Assembly (NCBI GenBank): GCA_035934235.1
Contig: DASYYB010000039.1
Location: forward strand, 62,001-126,000
Direction: 5' to 3'
Source of the DNA: REEB95 sp035934235
GTDB lineage: Bacteria; Pseudomonadota; Alphaproteobacteria; ATCC43930; CGMCC-115725
Length of the DNA: 64,000 bases
The stretch's first letter is position 1; every line of letters begins with the position of its first letter. The notes beneath the pieces are model-generated. The model did not search any database and was not told where the DNA came from. It worked only from the letters and a program-made list of their open reading frames with translations. The position numbers were made by a program, and so were the translations under genes. Positions 17,551 through 26,250 of the stretch are shown in pieces.

Positions 17551-17955
17551 TCAGCGCTGGGCGATGTCGATGAGATAGGCGGCGAAATCGGCGGGCTTCA
17601 GCTTGAGTGCGACGCGCTCGGATTCGCCGGCCAGTGCGCGCGCCACCAGGATATGATTCTCGACATGGGCGGGATCGACCTTGAACAGGCCGGCGGTGTC
17701 GCGGATGTGCGGGTAGTAGCGCGGATCGATAGGCTTTTCTCGGCGCGCGATACGCTCGATGAGTTGGGCCTCGTCGCCGCCGTCGAACGCAACCGATTTC
17801 ACCAACTGCCAATCGTCTTCGCCGGCCCAGCCGCGCGCGACCAGCGCCTTCGGGTCCTCATCGGTACAGCCGAATTTGTAGACGTGCTTGCTGAGGCCGA
17901 CGTCCGACGCCCATTTGCCGAGCTTGACGCTGCGTGCCACGTAAATCGTGGCCAT
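17551..17955 (-). CDS. Small GIY-YIG-like protein
   Basis: A 134-residue protein starting at the ATG at 17955, which has GGGAG eight bases upstream. The N-terminus reads IYVARS, followed about 20 residues later by VYKFGCTDEDP, and then GGDEAQLIERIARR. This order (I-Y, then Y-K-x-G-x-T, then a helix with a Glu) resembles the T5orf172/GIY-YIG nuclease fold, but the resemblance is by eye only. No export signal. It stands alone, divergent from the solute-binding protein gene at 18061. It could be a house-keeping nuclease-like protein or an unrelated uncharacterised family. Confidence 0.65.
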   Translation of the reverse strand: MATIYVARSVKLGKWASDVGLSKHVYKFGCTDEDPKALVARGWAGEDDWQLVKSVAFDGGDEAQLIERIARREKPIDPRYYPHIRDTAGLFKVDPAHVENHILVARALAGESERVALKLKPADFAAYLIDIAQR

Positions 17956-18060
17956 CGGGATTCTCCCGCTTTGGTGCTGCCCGCGAGCTAACGCTGCCGC
18001 TCGCGGCGGGTCAATCGAATCTGCTTGCCGCCGCGCCGCCGCTTCCGTAACCCATCGCGG

Positions 18061-19641
18061 ATGATGCGGCGGTTCACCGCCTTTTTCCTCGCGGCGCTGC
18101 TGGCGGCATTCGCGCCGCCGGTTGCAGCGGCAACGTTCCGCTGGGCGCACGATTCCGATATTGCGTCGCTCGATCCCTATTCGCGGAACGAGACGCTCCA
18201 GCTTTCATTGCTTGGCAACGTCTATGAGCCGCTGGTCCGCCGCGGCCGCGCGCTTCAGCTCGAGCCAGCGCTGGCGACCGGTTGGCGGCAGGTGGCGCCA
18301 CTGGTCTGGCGCTTCGAGCTACGCCCGGGCGTGCGGTTCCAGGACGGAACGCCCTTCGGCGCCGACGACGTGGTGTTTTCCTACCGGCGCGCTGTCGGTG
18401 CCGGATCGAAGATCGCCTTGGCGCTGGCGGCAGTGCGCGATGTCCGGGTGGTCAACGCGCAGACGGTCGATATCACCACCACGCTGCCCGATCCGACGCT
18501 GCCCGAAGAGATCGTGCCGTGGAATATCATGAGCGCCGCCTGGTGCCGGACACATGGCGCCGAACAAGTCGCTGATGCCGCAGCTGCCGACAGCTATGCC
18601 GCCGATCATGCCGATGGCACCGGGCCCTTTTCCGTCGAATCGCGGGTGCCTGGCGAACAGACCGTGTTGGTCGCCAATCCGAACTGGTGGGGTAAATCGG
18701 CCGGCAATGTCGATCGCGCCGTCTTTCGGCCGATTGCCGACAGCGCCGCGCGGCTCGCCGCGCTGACGACGGGCACGGTCGACATGATCGCCAGCGTCCC
18801 GCCCGAGGATCTGGGGACGCTGGCACAGACGCCCGGTGTACGCATCGTCCACACCGCCAGTACGCGCACGATCGTCCTGGGCTTCCGCCACAGCCGCACT
18901 GTGAAAGGCCAGGGCCGGTCGCCGCAAACCAATCCATTCGCCGATCGCCGGGTGCGCGCCGCTTTTGCCGAGGCGATCGACGAGAACGCGATCGTGGCGA
19001 CGGTGATGCGCGGCCTGGCGACGCCGGCCGGACTCATCGTCGGCCCGGGCGTGCGCGGTTTCGATCCGGCGCTCAACCAGCGACCGAACTACGATCCGGC
19101 GGCGGCGCGCCGGCTTCTGGCGGCCGCCGGCTATCCGGACGGTTTCGCGCTGACCATGGATTGTCCGAACGATCGTTATCTCAACGACGCGGCGATCTGC
19201 GTTGCCGTCGCCGCCGATCTCGTCAAGATCGGCGTGCGCGCGACACTGTTGGCGCAGCCGCGCAGCCAGTATTTCACCAAACTGCTCGATCCGCCGCGTG
19301 GCGCCGATTTCTATCTGATGGGCTGGCGACCGGCGAACGACGACGCGCTGGACGCGCTGATCAACCTGGCTGCAACGCGCAGCGATCGCCTGCATGCCGG
19401 TGCTTTCAACGTCGGCGGCTATTCGAATCCGGCGCTCGACGCCTTGATCGCCCGCGCCCGACACGAAAACCTCGGCAAAGGCCGCGCTACGCTGCTGCGC
19501 GCTGCGCTCGCCTTAGTCAAAGACGATGTCGCCTACATTCCGCTGCACCAGCCCGACGTGGTGTGGGCGGTGCGCAGCAATGTCGCGGTTGTCCAGCGCG
19601 GCGATGACACGTTCGCGCTGCGCGACGTCCGGATGAAATGA
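18061..19641 (+). CDS. ABC transporter solute-binding protein, family 5
   Basis: A 526-residue periplasmic peptide/nickel/glycoside-type binding protein (SBP_bac_5). The signal peptide MMRRFTAFFLAALLAAFAPP is followed by TFRWAHDSDIASLDPY, NVYEPLVRRG and the family segment FELRPGVRFQDGTPF with ADDVVFSYRR. The C-terminal half includes RRVRAAFAEAIDEN-like sequence and RLLAAAGYPDGF. No permease or ATPase genes adjoin it, so it is an orphan binding protein that must use components elsewhere. Start at 18061 fits the signal peptide; the 12-residue upstream extension is not needed. Ligand unknown. Confidence 0.9.
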   Translation: MMRRFTAFFLAALLAAFAPPVAAATFRWAHDSDIASLDPYSRNETLQLSLLGNVYEPLVRRGRALQLEPALATGWRQVAPLVWRFELRPGVRFQDGTPFGADDVVFSYRRAVGAGSKIALALAAVRDVRVVNAQTVDITTTLPDPTLPEEIVPWNIMSAAWCRTHGAEQVADAAAADSYAADHADGTGPFSVESRVPGEQTVLVANPNWWGKSAGNVDRAVFRPIADSAARLAALTTGTVDMIASVPPEDLGTLAQTPGVRIVHTASTRTIVLGFRHSRTVKGQGRSPQTNPFADRRVRAAFAEAIDENAIVATVMRGLATPAGLIVGPGVRGFDPALNQRPNYDPAAARRLLAAAGYPDGFALTMDCPNDRYLNDAAICVAVAADLVKIGVRATLLAQPRSQYFTKLLDPPRGADFYLMGWRPANDDALDALINLAATRSDRLHAGAFNVGGYSNPALDALIARARHENLGKGRATLLRAALALVKDDVAYIPLHQPDVVWAVRSNVAVVQRGDDTFALRDVRMK

Positions 19642-19660
19642 CGGATGCCGCCGGACGGCG

Positions 19661-21286
19661 TCAGGCGCCGTCGCGGAGGAGCTGCTCATAGGCCGGAACG
19701 GTGAGCCATTCCGGGAATCGCGGCGCTTCGATCAGCGCCGCAAAGATCCGCGCGGCGTCCCGATAGCGGCCGCTTTCGTAGGCCGCATCGCCGACCGTCG
19801 CTTTGAGCTTGGTCAGTTCCTCATCGAGCAGGCGGCGGCATAGTGCGGTATCGACCACGCGCCCGTCCGCCAGCTTGGCCTTGTGCCGGATCCACTGCCA
19901 GACCTGTGCGCGGCTGATCTCGGCGGTGGCCGCGTCCTCCATCAGGTGATAAAGCGGCACGCAACCGCTGCCGCGCAGCCATGCCTCGAGATAGCCGATG
20001 CCGACGTTGAGGTCTTGGCGCAGGCCGGCCTCGGTGACGGTGCCGTGCGGCACGGCGAGCAGGTCCGCCGCCGTCACGTGCACATCTTGGCGCTTGCGCG
20101 CGATCTGGTTCGCTTGCGGCATCTGCTGGTCGAAGATCGCCTTGGCGATACCGACCAGGCCGGGGTGCGCCACCCAGGTGCCGTCATGGCCGTCGGTGGC
20201 CTCGCGCAGCTTGTCGGTGCGCACCTTGTCCATCGCAGCCGCGTTGGCTGTCGCGTCGTTGCGAATCGGAATCTGCGCCGCCATGCCGCCCATCGCGTGG
20301 ACGTTGCGGCGATGGCACGTCTGGATCAGCAGCTGGCTGTAGGAGCGCAGGAAATGAGTCGTCATCGTCACCTGCGTGCGGTCCGGCATGACAGCTTGCG
20401 GGTCTTCCGCGAATTTCTTGATGAAGCTGTAGATATAGTCCCAGCGGCCGCAATTGAGGCCGGCGGAATGATCGCGCAGTTCGTAGAGAATTTCGTCCAT
20501 CTCGAACGCCGCCATGATCGTCTCGATCAGGACGGTTGCCTTGATCGCGCCGCGCGGAACGCCCGTCGCCTCCTGGCTGTAGACGAAGACGTCGTTCCAC
20601 AACTTGGCTTCGAGCCGGCTTTCGATTTTGGGCAGGTAGAAATAAGGGCCGCTGCCGCGTGCGAGCAGCTCCTTGGCGTTGTGAAAGAAGTAGAGGCCGA
20701 AATCGAAAAACGCGCCGGCAACCGGCGCGCCGTCGAGCAGGACGTGCGCTTCGGGCAGATGCCAGCCGCGCGGCCGGACCAGCAGCACCGCCGTCTTCGG
20801 ATTGAGCGCGTAGTGCCGTTTCGATTGCGGATCGTCATAGGCGATCGTCCGCCGGACGGCGTCGATGAGATTAATCTGGCCCTCGACGAGATTGTCCCAG
20901 CTTGGCGTAGTGGCGTCCTCGAAATCCGCCATGAACACGTTGGCGCCGGAGTTGAGCGCGTTGATCACCATCTTGCGGTCGGTCGGACCGGTGATCTCGA
21001 CGCGCCGATCGAGCAAATCCGCCGGAAGCGGCGCGACCGTCCAATCCGCGTCACGGATGGCACGGGTCTCGGCGGGGAAATCGGGGCGCCAGCCGGCGTC
21101 GAGCTTGACCTGGGTTGCCGCGCGCAGCGCCAGCAACCGCCGACGCTCGGCGCCGAAGCGTCGCTCGAGCGACGCCACGAACGCGATCGCCTCCTGCGTC
21201 AGGATTTTTTCGTAACCAGGTTTGAGCGGCCCGCGGATTTCGACTCCGTGGGCTGGCGTGCCGGCAATAACGACTCGGGTGTCCAT
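19661..21286 (-). CDS. aceB: Malate synthase A
   Basis: Condenses glyoxylate with acetyl-CoA to malate in the glyoxylate shunt. At 541 residues it matches the A isoform (about 530), not the longer G isoform. Family motifs include MADFEDATTPSWDNLVEGQ, VRPRGWHLPEAHV, the LIETIMAAFEMDEILYELR block with GLNCGRWDYIYSFIKK, and GGMAAQIPI. The ATG at 21286 is preceded by GCGGAGCGACC. The isocitrate lyase gene is not in the window. It is transcribed alone, downstream of a tandem glycine riboswitch, which links its expression to glycine, a precursor of glyoxylate. Confidence 0.96.
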   Translation of the reverse strand: MDTRVVIAGTPAHGVEIRGPLKPGYEKILTQEAIAFVASLERRFGAERRRLLALRAATQVKLDAGWRPDFPAETRAIRDADWTVAPLPADLLDRRVEITGPTDRKMVINALNSGANVFMADFEDATTPSWDNLVEGQINLIDAVRRTIAYDDPQSKRHYALNPKTAVLLVRPRGWHLPEAHVLLDGAPVAGAFFDFGLYFFHNAKELLARGSGPYFYLPKIESRLEAKLWNDVFVYSQEATGVPRGAIKATVLIETIMAAFEMDEILYELRDHSAGLNCGRWDYIYSFIKKFAEDPQAVMPDRTQVTMTTHFLRSYSQLLIQTCHRRNVHAMGGMAAQIPIRNDATANAAAMDKVRTDKLREATDGHDGTWVAHPGLVGIAKAIFDQQMPQANQIARKRQDVHVTAADLLAVPHGTVTEAGLRQDLNVGIGYLEAWLRGSGCVPLYHLMEDAATAEISRAQVWQWIRHKAKLADGRVVDTALCRRLLDEELTKLKATVGDAAYESGRYRDAARIFAALIEAPRFPEWLTVPAYEQLLRDGA

Positions 21287-21300
21287 GGTCGCTCCGCCTG

Positions 21301-21334
21301 AAAAGCCCTCCGTCGGCCGTCATGGCCACGGAAG
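21301..21334 (-). terminator. Candidate expression-platform hairpin
   Basis: Just downstream of the second glycine aptamer, the minus strand can form CTTCCG-U-GGCC-AUGAC-GGCC-GA-CGGAGG, followed two bases later by four U residues at 21304-21301. The U run is short, so this may be an inefficient intrinsic terminator or a simple leader hairpin. Confidence 0.35.
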
Positions 21335-21335
21335 C

Positions 21336-21530
21336 CCCCTCTGTCGGATGACCTGAAAGATTGGTCGGCGCGCCCGATTATTATGCGCCGTTTACCCCTT
21401 CGGTGAGACGCGCCGTTTCCGAACGTCGCGCCTGCTTTCCAGAGTGCCGTTCCCCGCCAGTCCTTTTGCCTGAGAGTTTCCGGGGCGGTTGCTCCTTCGG
21501 CGCCGGGTCACAACCCGATCTCTCCTGGCA
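21336..21530 (-). promoter_or_regulatory. Tandem glycine riboswitch
   Basis: On the minus strand upstream of malate synthase. Aptamer 1 (about 21530-21455) shows GGAGAGAUC, GCGCCGAAGGAGCAAC and CUCUCAGGCAAAAGGAC. Aptamer 2 (about 21449-21336) shows ACUCUGGAAAGC, ACCGAAGGGGUAAAC, AAUCUUUCAGGU and CCGACAGAGGGG. These are the conserved cores of the gcvT-type glycine riboswitch in its two-aptamer form. The linker is only a few bases, as usual. Whether glycine turns expression on or off cannot be decided from the sequence. Confidence 0.93.
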
Positions 21531-21689
21531 GGGCACCAAGCCTTGGAAAACTAGCAGAAATCGCGGTCGAAGACCAGAACCCCGGCCGGTTGCCGAGCCC
21601 TGGTGTGCGCGTTAGAGTCGGCGCCAATCGGCTCAGCGGCGGCCTTGCCGGTCGCGTCCATCAACGAAGCGCAGCGTGGGGGAGAGGCG

Positions 21690-22898
21690 ATGACTCAGCG
21701 TAACAGCGTGTTGAATTTTGCGGCCGCGGCCAGCGTCGCCGTGTTGTTGCTCGCGGGCTATTCGCCGGCGTCGGCCGAAACCATCAAGATCGGCGTGATC
21801 TCGACCTATTCGGGGCCGATGGCGACGCTCGGCGAAGAGATCGATCACGGCCTGAGTCTCTACGTCAAAACCCACGAGAAGGATCTGCCGCCGGGCGTCA
21901 AGGTTGAGCTCATCAAGCGCGACGATACCGGGCCGGTTCCCGACGTCGCCAAGCGACTGGCGCAAGAGCTGGTGACGCGCGACAAGGTGCAATTCCTCAT
22001 CGGCGTGGTGTGGACGCCATGCGGCCTGGCGATCTGTCCGATCGCCAACGAGGCCAAGGTGCCGTTCGTCAGCACCAACGCCGCCGGCGTCACCATGCCG
22101 CGCCTGACGCCCTATTTCGCGCGCACGTCGTTCACGCTGTGGCAGGTCGGCCTGCCGATGGGCAAATGGGCGGCGCAGCACGGTTACAAGCGCGCCTATG
22201 TCGCGGTCAGCGATTTCGCGCCTGGGCACGAAGCCGGCGACGCCTTCACCAAGGGCTTCACCGACGGCGGCGGCACGATCATCGGCTCGGTGGCCTTCCC
22301 GTTGCAGAATCCGGATTTCGTTCCGTTCCTCCAGCGCGTCAAGGACGCCAAGCCCGACGTGCTCTTCCTCTGGGTGCCGGCCGGACCGCAAGCGACGCAG
22401 GCGATGAAGGCCTATAACGATCTCGGTCTCAAGAACGCCAAGGTCACAGTCGTCAGCACGCAGGACCTGGTGCCGGACGAACAGTTGCCGCTGATGGGTG
22501 ACGTGCCGCTCGGCCTGATCACATCGGGCACCTATACGACGGCGGCTACACGTCCGGCCAATAAGGCGTTCCTTGCCGCGTGGAACAAGGAATACGGCAA
22601 CGCGCTGATTCCCGATTTCATGGCGGTGGATAGCTGGGACGGCATGAATATGTTGTTCGATGTCATCAAGCAGACCAAGGGCAAGTTCACCGCCGACCAG
22701 GCGATGGCGATCATCAAGCACTGGAAAGATCCGAACAGTCCGCGCGGGCCGATCAGCATCGATCCCGATACGCGCGATATCATCCAGAACGTCTATATCC
22801 GTCGCGTCGAGAAGGTGAACGGCAAGCTCGCGAACGTCGAGTTCGAAACGATCGCGAACGTCAAAGACCCGTGGAAGGAAATGCATCCGGCGCAATAA
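21690..22898 (+). CDS. Branched-chain-type ABC solute-binding protein 1
   Basis: A 402-residue periplasmic binding protein of the LivJ/Peripla_BP_6 family. The signal peptide (MTQRNSVLNFAAAASVAVLL, cleavage near ASA-ET) leads into TIKIGVISTYSGPMATLG. Ligand-domain features include KVPFVSTNAAG and SVAFPLQNPDFVPFLQRV. GGGGGAGAGG precedes the ATG. It is first in the cluster of two binding proteins followed by LivH, LivM, LivG and LivF, and is strongly similar to the next gene. These proteins bind amino acids, amides or aromatic acids; the actual ligand is unknown. Confidence 0.92.
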   Translation: MTQRNSVLNFAAAASVAVLLLAGYSPASAETIKIGVISTYSGPMATLGEEIDHGLSLYVKTHEKDLPPGVKVELIKRDDTGPVPDVAKRLAQELVTRDKVQFLIGVVWTPCGLAICPIANEAKVPFVSTNAAGVTMPRLTPYFARTSFTLWQVGLPMGKWAAQHGYKRAYVAVSDFAPGHEAGDAFTKGFTDGGGTIIGSVAFPLQNPDFVPFLQRVKDAKPDVLFLWVPAGPQATQAMKAYNDLGLKNAKVTVVSTQDLVPDEQLPLMGDVPLGLITSGTYTTAATRPANKAFLAAWNKEYGNALIPDFMAVDSWDGMNMLFDVIKQTKGKFTADQAMAIIKHWKDPNSPRGPISIDPDTRDIIQNVYIRRVEKVNGKLANVEFETIANVKDPWKEMHPAQ

Positions 22899-23038
22899 CC
22901 GGCGCGCGGCGGCGTGGGCAACAAAGTGTGGGCAGGGCGTGGCGCGGATTGTCTGGGCGGCGCCCCCGCCATAGGATATATTCTATAGATCTATTGAAGT
23001 CTGCATCCTGAACGTAGACCAAACGGGGAGGGCGAGAC
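22899..23038 (+). promoter_or_regulatory. Gap between paralogous binding proteins with an AT-rich palindrome
   Basis: The 140-base gap contains TATATTCTATAG and the perfect 10-base palindrome ATAGATCTAT (22985-22994), about 45 bases before the second binding-protein start. This AT-rich patch could be an internal promoter or operator allowing separate control of the two binding proteins. Confidence 0.3.
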
Positions 23039-24241
23039 ATGCACGTACAACGCACGTGGTTTTACGGCGTCGCGGCGGCGGTGCTGGGTGCGGTGCTGGC
23101 GTTTCCGGCCGCCGCCGAGACCGTCAAGATCGGCATCATCACCACCTATTCCGGGCCGTTGGCGCCGCCGGGCATCTCGATGGACAAGGGCCTCACCCTT
23201 TACGCCAAGCTTCACAGCAAAGATCTACCCAAGGGCGTGACGGTCGAGATCATCCGCCGGGACGACACCGGCATCGCGCCCGATGTCGCCAAGCGCTTGG
23301 CGCAGGAGTTGATCACCCGCGACCACGTCAACATCATCGGCGGCGTGGTCTATTCGCCGAACGCGCTGGCGATGGCGCCGGTCATGACCGAGGCCAAGAT
23401 GCCGTTCGTCGACATGAACGCGGCGGCCGCGGTGCTGACGACCAAGTCGCCCTATATCGTGCGCGACTCCTTCACGTTGCAGCAAATCTCGATGCCGATG
23501 GGCGAATGGGCCGCGAAGCACGGCTACAAGCAGGCTTACACGGTGGTAAGCGATTACGCGCCGGGCTGGGACGCCGAAGACGGCTTCAAGATGGGCATCG
23601 AACACAACGGCGGCAAAGTCGTCGGCTCGGTGCGGGTGCCAGTGCAGAATCCGGATTTCACGCCGTTCCTCCAGCGCGTCAAGGATCTCAAGCCGAAGAG
23701 CCTGTTTATCTTCGTGCCGGGCGGTCCGCAATCGACGCAGATGATGAAGACCTATAACGAGCTCAATCTGAAACAGGCGGGCATCACGCTGGTGACGACG
23801 CAGGATCTGCTCATCGACAGCGAGCTGCCGAAGATGGCCGACATTCCGCTCGGCGTGGTCAGCTCGGGCAGCTATTCGGCGGCCGCGACGCGGCCGGCCA
23901 ACAAGGCATTCGTCGCCGCCTGGCACAAGGAATACGGCGCGAACGACGTGCCCGATTTCGTCGCCATCCAGGGTTGGGATGGCATGGCGATGATCTATGA
24001 TCTCATCAAGAAGACCGGCGGAAAATTCACCGGCGACCAGGCGATGAAGGTCCTCAAGAACTACAAGACCGCCGACAGCCCGCGCGGGCCGTTCATGATC
24101 GATCCGCTGACCGGCGACATCGTTCAGAACATCTATATCCGCAGGGTCGAGAAGGTCGACGGCAAGCTCGCCAATGTCGAATTCGAGACCTTCCCGATGG
24201 TCAAGGATCCGTGGAAGGAAACGCACGCGGCGGCGAAATAG
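23039..24241 (+). CDS. Branched-chain-type ABC solute-binding protein 2
   Basis: A 400-residue paralogue of the gene at 21690, with the same architecture: a signal peptide ending near PAAAE, then TVKIGIITTYSGPLAPPG, a central VVYSPNALAMAPV hinge region, PVQNPDFTPFLQRVKDLK, and the shared C-terminal IVQNIYIRRVEKVDGKLANV. A GGGGAGGGCGAGAC site precedes the ATG. The hinge and first-lobe residues differ from copy 1 (VWTPCGLAICPI there), so the two probably bind different but related ligands and feed the same LivHMGF transporter. Confidence 0.92.
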   Translation: MHVQRTWFYGVAAAVLGAVLAFPAAAETVKIGIITTYSGPLAPPGISMDKGLTLYAKLHSKDLPKGVTVEIIRRDDTGIAPDVAKRLAQELITRDHVNIIGGVVYSPNALAMAPVMTEAKMPFVDMNAAAAVLTTKSPYIVRDSFTLQQISMPMGEWAAKHGYKQAYTVVSDYAPGWDAEDGFKMGIEHNGGKVVGSVRVPVQNPDFTPFLQRVKDLKPKSLFIFVPGGPQSTQMMKTYNELNLKQAGITLVTTQDLLIDSELPKMADIPLGVVSSGSYSAAATRPANKAFVAAWHKEYGANDVPDFVAIQGWDGMAMIYDLIKKTGGKFTGDQAMKVLKNYKTADSPRGPFMIDPLTGDIVQNIYIRRVEKVDGKLANVEFETFPMVKDPWKETHAAAK

Positions 24242-24265
24242 GTCGCGTACGGATCGGGGGATGGT

Positions 24266-24297
24266 GATCGCCGGCGCCAATCGATGCGCCGGCGATC
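24266..24297. other. Strong hairpin between binding protein and permease genes
   Basis: A perfect 12-base stem GATCGCCGGCGC / GCGCCGGCGATC with an 8-base loop lies 25 bases after the second binding-protein stop. No T run follows on either strand, so it is more likely an mRNA-stabilising or processing hairpin that keeps binding-protein transcripts more abundant than permease transcripts. Confidence 0.6.
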
Positions 24298-24379
24298 GCG
24301 TCTCGGGCCGCGCGTTGCCTGGCCGGCGTCGTTCACCCTATAGTGGTGTTCCGGGACCACGCCATAAATCCTTGACAGA

Positions 24380-25252
24380 ATGAGCGAAATTCTCTCGGCC
24401 GCGGTCAGCATTGGGTTCTTCGGCCTGGCCTTCGCGATGGTTCTGTATCTGATCTCGGTCGGCCTGTCGGTGACGATGGGCCTGATGGGGTTCGTCAACC
24501 TGGCGCATGGCGTCTTCGCCATGTTCGGCGGTTACGCCGTGACCACGCTGATGAACGATTACGGCATGCCGTTCTGGGCGTCGCTGATCTGCGCCGTGGT
24601 GATCGTTGCGACGTTCAGCGTCGCGTTCGAGCGCGTGCTTTACCGCCGGCTCTACGGCGGCAACGAACTCGACCAGGTTCTGCTGACCATCGGCCTCGTT
24701 TTCATGTCGGTGGCCGTCGCCAAGTATTTCTGGGGGCCGCTCGCGCAGCTCTTTCAGCCGCCATCGGAACTACGCGGCCAAGTCGATCTCGGCTTTCGCG
24801 AATTCCCTGCCTATCGCAGCTTTCTCATCGTTTGCGGCGCGGTTCTGGTCACCGGGCTGTGGCTGGCGCTAGACCGCACGCGCTTCGGCGCCAAGATTCG
24901 CGCCGCGGTCGATAATCTGCGGATGGCGCAGGCCGTCGGCATCAATACGTCGGGTCTGTTCACGATCACCTTCGCGCTCGGCAGCGGCCTCGCGGCCTTG
25001 GGCGGCGGGCTCGGCGCCGAGCTGCTTCCGATCTATCCCGGCTACGCGACCGACTATCTGGTCTATTTCCTGATCGTCGTTTCGGTCGGCGGTCTTGGGT
25101 CGATCCGCGGGCCGTTTCTCGCGGCGCTGCTGCTTGGCATCGCCGATACCGCGTTCAAATATCTGCTGCCTGAAATCGGCTCGTTTTTCATCTACGCGCT
25201 GACGCTGGTTCTGCTCATGTGGCGGCCGCGCGGCCTGATCGGGCCATCGTGA
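24380..25252 (+). CDS. livH: Branched-chain ABC transporter permease LivH
   Basis: A 290-residue inner-membrane permease with about eight hydrophobic segments. LivH hallmarks include SVGLSVTMGLMGFVNLAHG near residues 30-48 and the C-terminal SVGGLGSIRGPFLAALLLG loop that contacts the ATPases. It starts at the ATG at 24380 with a weak ribosome-binding site. Its stop overlaps the start of livM, and it forms the transmembrane half of the importer served by the two upstream binding proteins. Confidence 0.93.
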   Translation: MSEILSAAVSIGFFGLAFAMVLYLISVGLSVTMGLMGFVNLAHGVFAMFGGYAVTTLMNDYGMPFWASLICAVVIVATFSVAFERVLYRRLYGGNELDQVLLTIGLVFMSVAVAKYFWGPLAQLFQPPSELRGQVDLGFREFPAYRSFLIVCGAVLVTGLWLALDRTRFGAKIRAAVDNLRMAQAVGINTSGLFTITFALGSGLAALGGGLGAELLPIYPGYATDYLVYFLIVVSVGGLGSIRGPFLAALLLGIADTAFKYLLPEIGSFFIYALTLVLLMWRPRGLIGPS

Positions 25253-26250
25253 TGGCAACGGTCGCCGAACGGATCGTCACCGGCGCCGCTGAAACCTTCG
25301 CTGGCCGGCATCGCTATCGCTGGCACGAAGTGCTGCCGTGGCTGGTGGCGTTGGCGGGTTATTTCGCGTTTCCGGATTATCTGGCGCTCGGTTCGCAGAT
25401 TCTCGCCACCATCCTGTTCGCGCTGTCGGTCGATCTCGTGCTCGGCTATGCCGGCATCATCACCCTCGGCCAAGCCGCTTTCTTCGGCACCGGTGCCTAT
25501 GCCGCGGGGCTGCTGGCTGCGCACGGCATGGGCGCACCCGTGATTGGCTTGTTGGTCGCGGCAGTGGCGGCGGCCTTCGTCGGCCTGATCTCGGGCATCG
25601 TGGTGCTGCGCACGCACGGCCTGACGCAGCTGATGATGACGCTGGTAGTCGCCGTCATGCTGCACGAGGCTGCCAACAAGGCCAACACCGTCACCGGCGG
25701 CGCCGACGGTCTCCAGGGGATGGAGGTCAGCCCGATCTTCGGCCTCTTCCACTTCGACCTCTACGGCAACACGGCGTATTTCTATTGCCTCGTCGTCCTC
25801 TTCATCTGCTGGTTCGTCATGCGCCGCATCGTTCATTCGCCATTCGGCCGGTCGCTCACCGGCATCCGCGAAAACGAGGCACGTATGCATGCGATCGGCT
25901 CGCCGGTGTTCAGGCGCCGCCTCGTCGCCTACACCATTTCGGCGGCGATGGCGGGCATTTCTGGCGCGCTGGTCGCACAGACGACGCAGTTCGTCGCCAC
26001 CGATGCGCTCGGGTTCGAGCGCTCCGGCAACGTCCTCATCATGCTGCTGCTCGGCGGCATCGGCCGCCTTTACGGGGCGTTCATCGGCGTGCCGCTTTAC
26101 ATGATCGCGCAGGATCGCTTTGCCGCGATCGATCCGGTCTATTGGTATTTCTGGATCGGCCTGTTGCTGGTGCTGATGGTGATGTTCGCCCGCGGCGGCG
26201 TACTCGGCATCGTCGACCGCATCGGCGCGCTGTTCGGACGGCGGCGATGA
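25252..26250 (+). CDS. livM: Branched-chain ABC transporter permease LivM
   Basis: A 332-residue permease. LivM features are ALSVDLVLGYAGIITLGQAAFFG in the first third and the conserved RLVAYTISAAMAGISGAL segment, ending with MLLLGGIGRLYGAFIG, the coupling loop. The ATG at 25252 shares its first base with the last base of the livH stop (TGATG), and its own stop overlaps livG by 4 bases, so livHMGF is tightly coupled. About ten transmembrane helices. Confidence 0.93.
   Translation: MATVAERIVTGAAETFAGRHRYRWHEVLPWLVALAGYFAFPDYLALGSQILATILFALSVDLVLGYAGIITLGQAAFFGTGAYAAGLLAAHGMGAPVIGLLVAAVAAAFVGLISGIVVLRTHGLTQLMMTLVVAVMLHEAANKANTVTGGADGLQGMEVSPIFGLFHFDLYGNTAYFYCLVVLFICWFVMRRIVHSPFGRSLTGIRENEARMHAIGSPVFRRRLVAYTISAAMAGISGALVAQTTQFVATDALGFERSGNVLIMLLLGGIGRLYGAFIGVPLYMIAQDRFAAIDPVYWYFWIGLLLVLMVMFARGGVLGIVDRIGALFGRRR

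Noticed and set aside
18319..19464. Long minus-strand open frame (381 codons) opposite the solute-binding protein
   Set aside because: Arg/His/Gln-rich composition and no ribosome-binding site; it is the antisense shadow of a clear family-5 binding protein.
19883..21301. Long plus-strand open frame opposite malate synthase
   Set aside because: Shadow frame of a high-GC gene; the minus strand encodes a recognisable full-length enzyme with a riboswitch.
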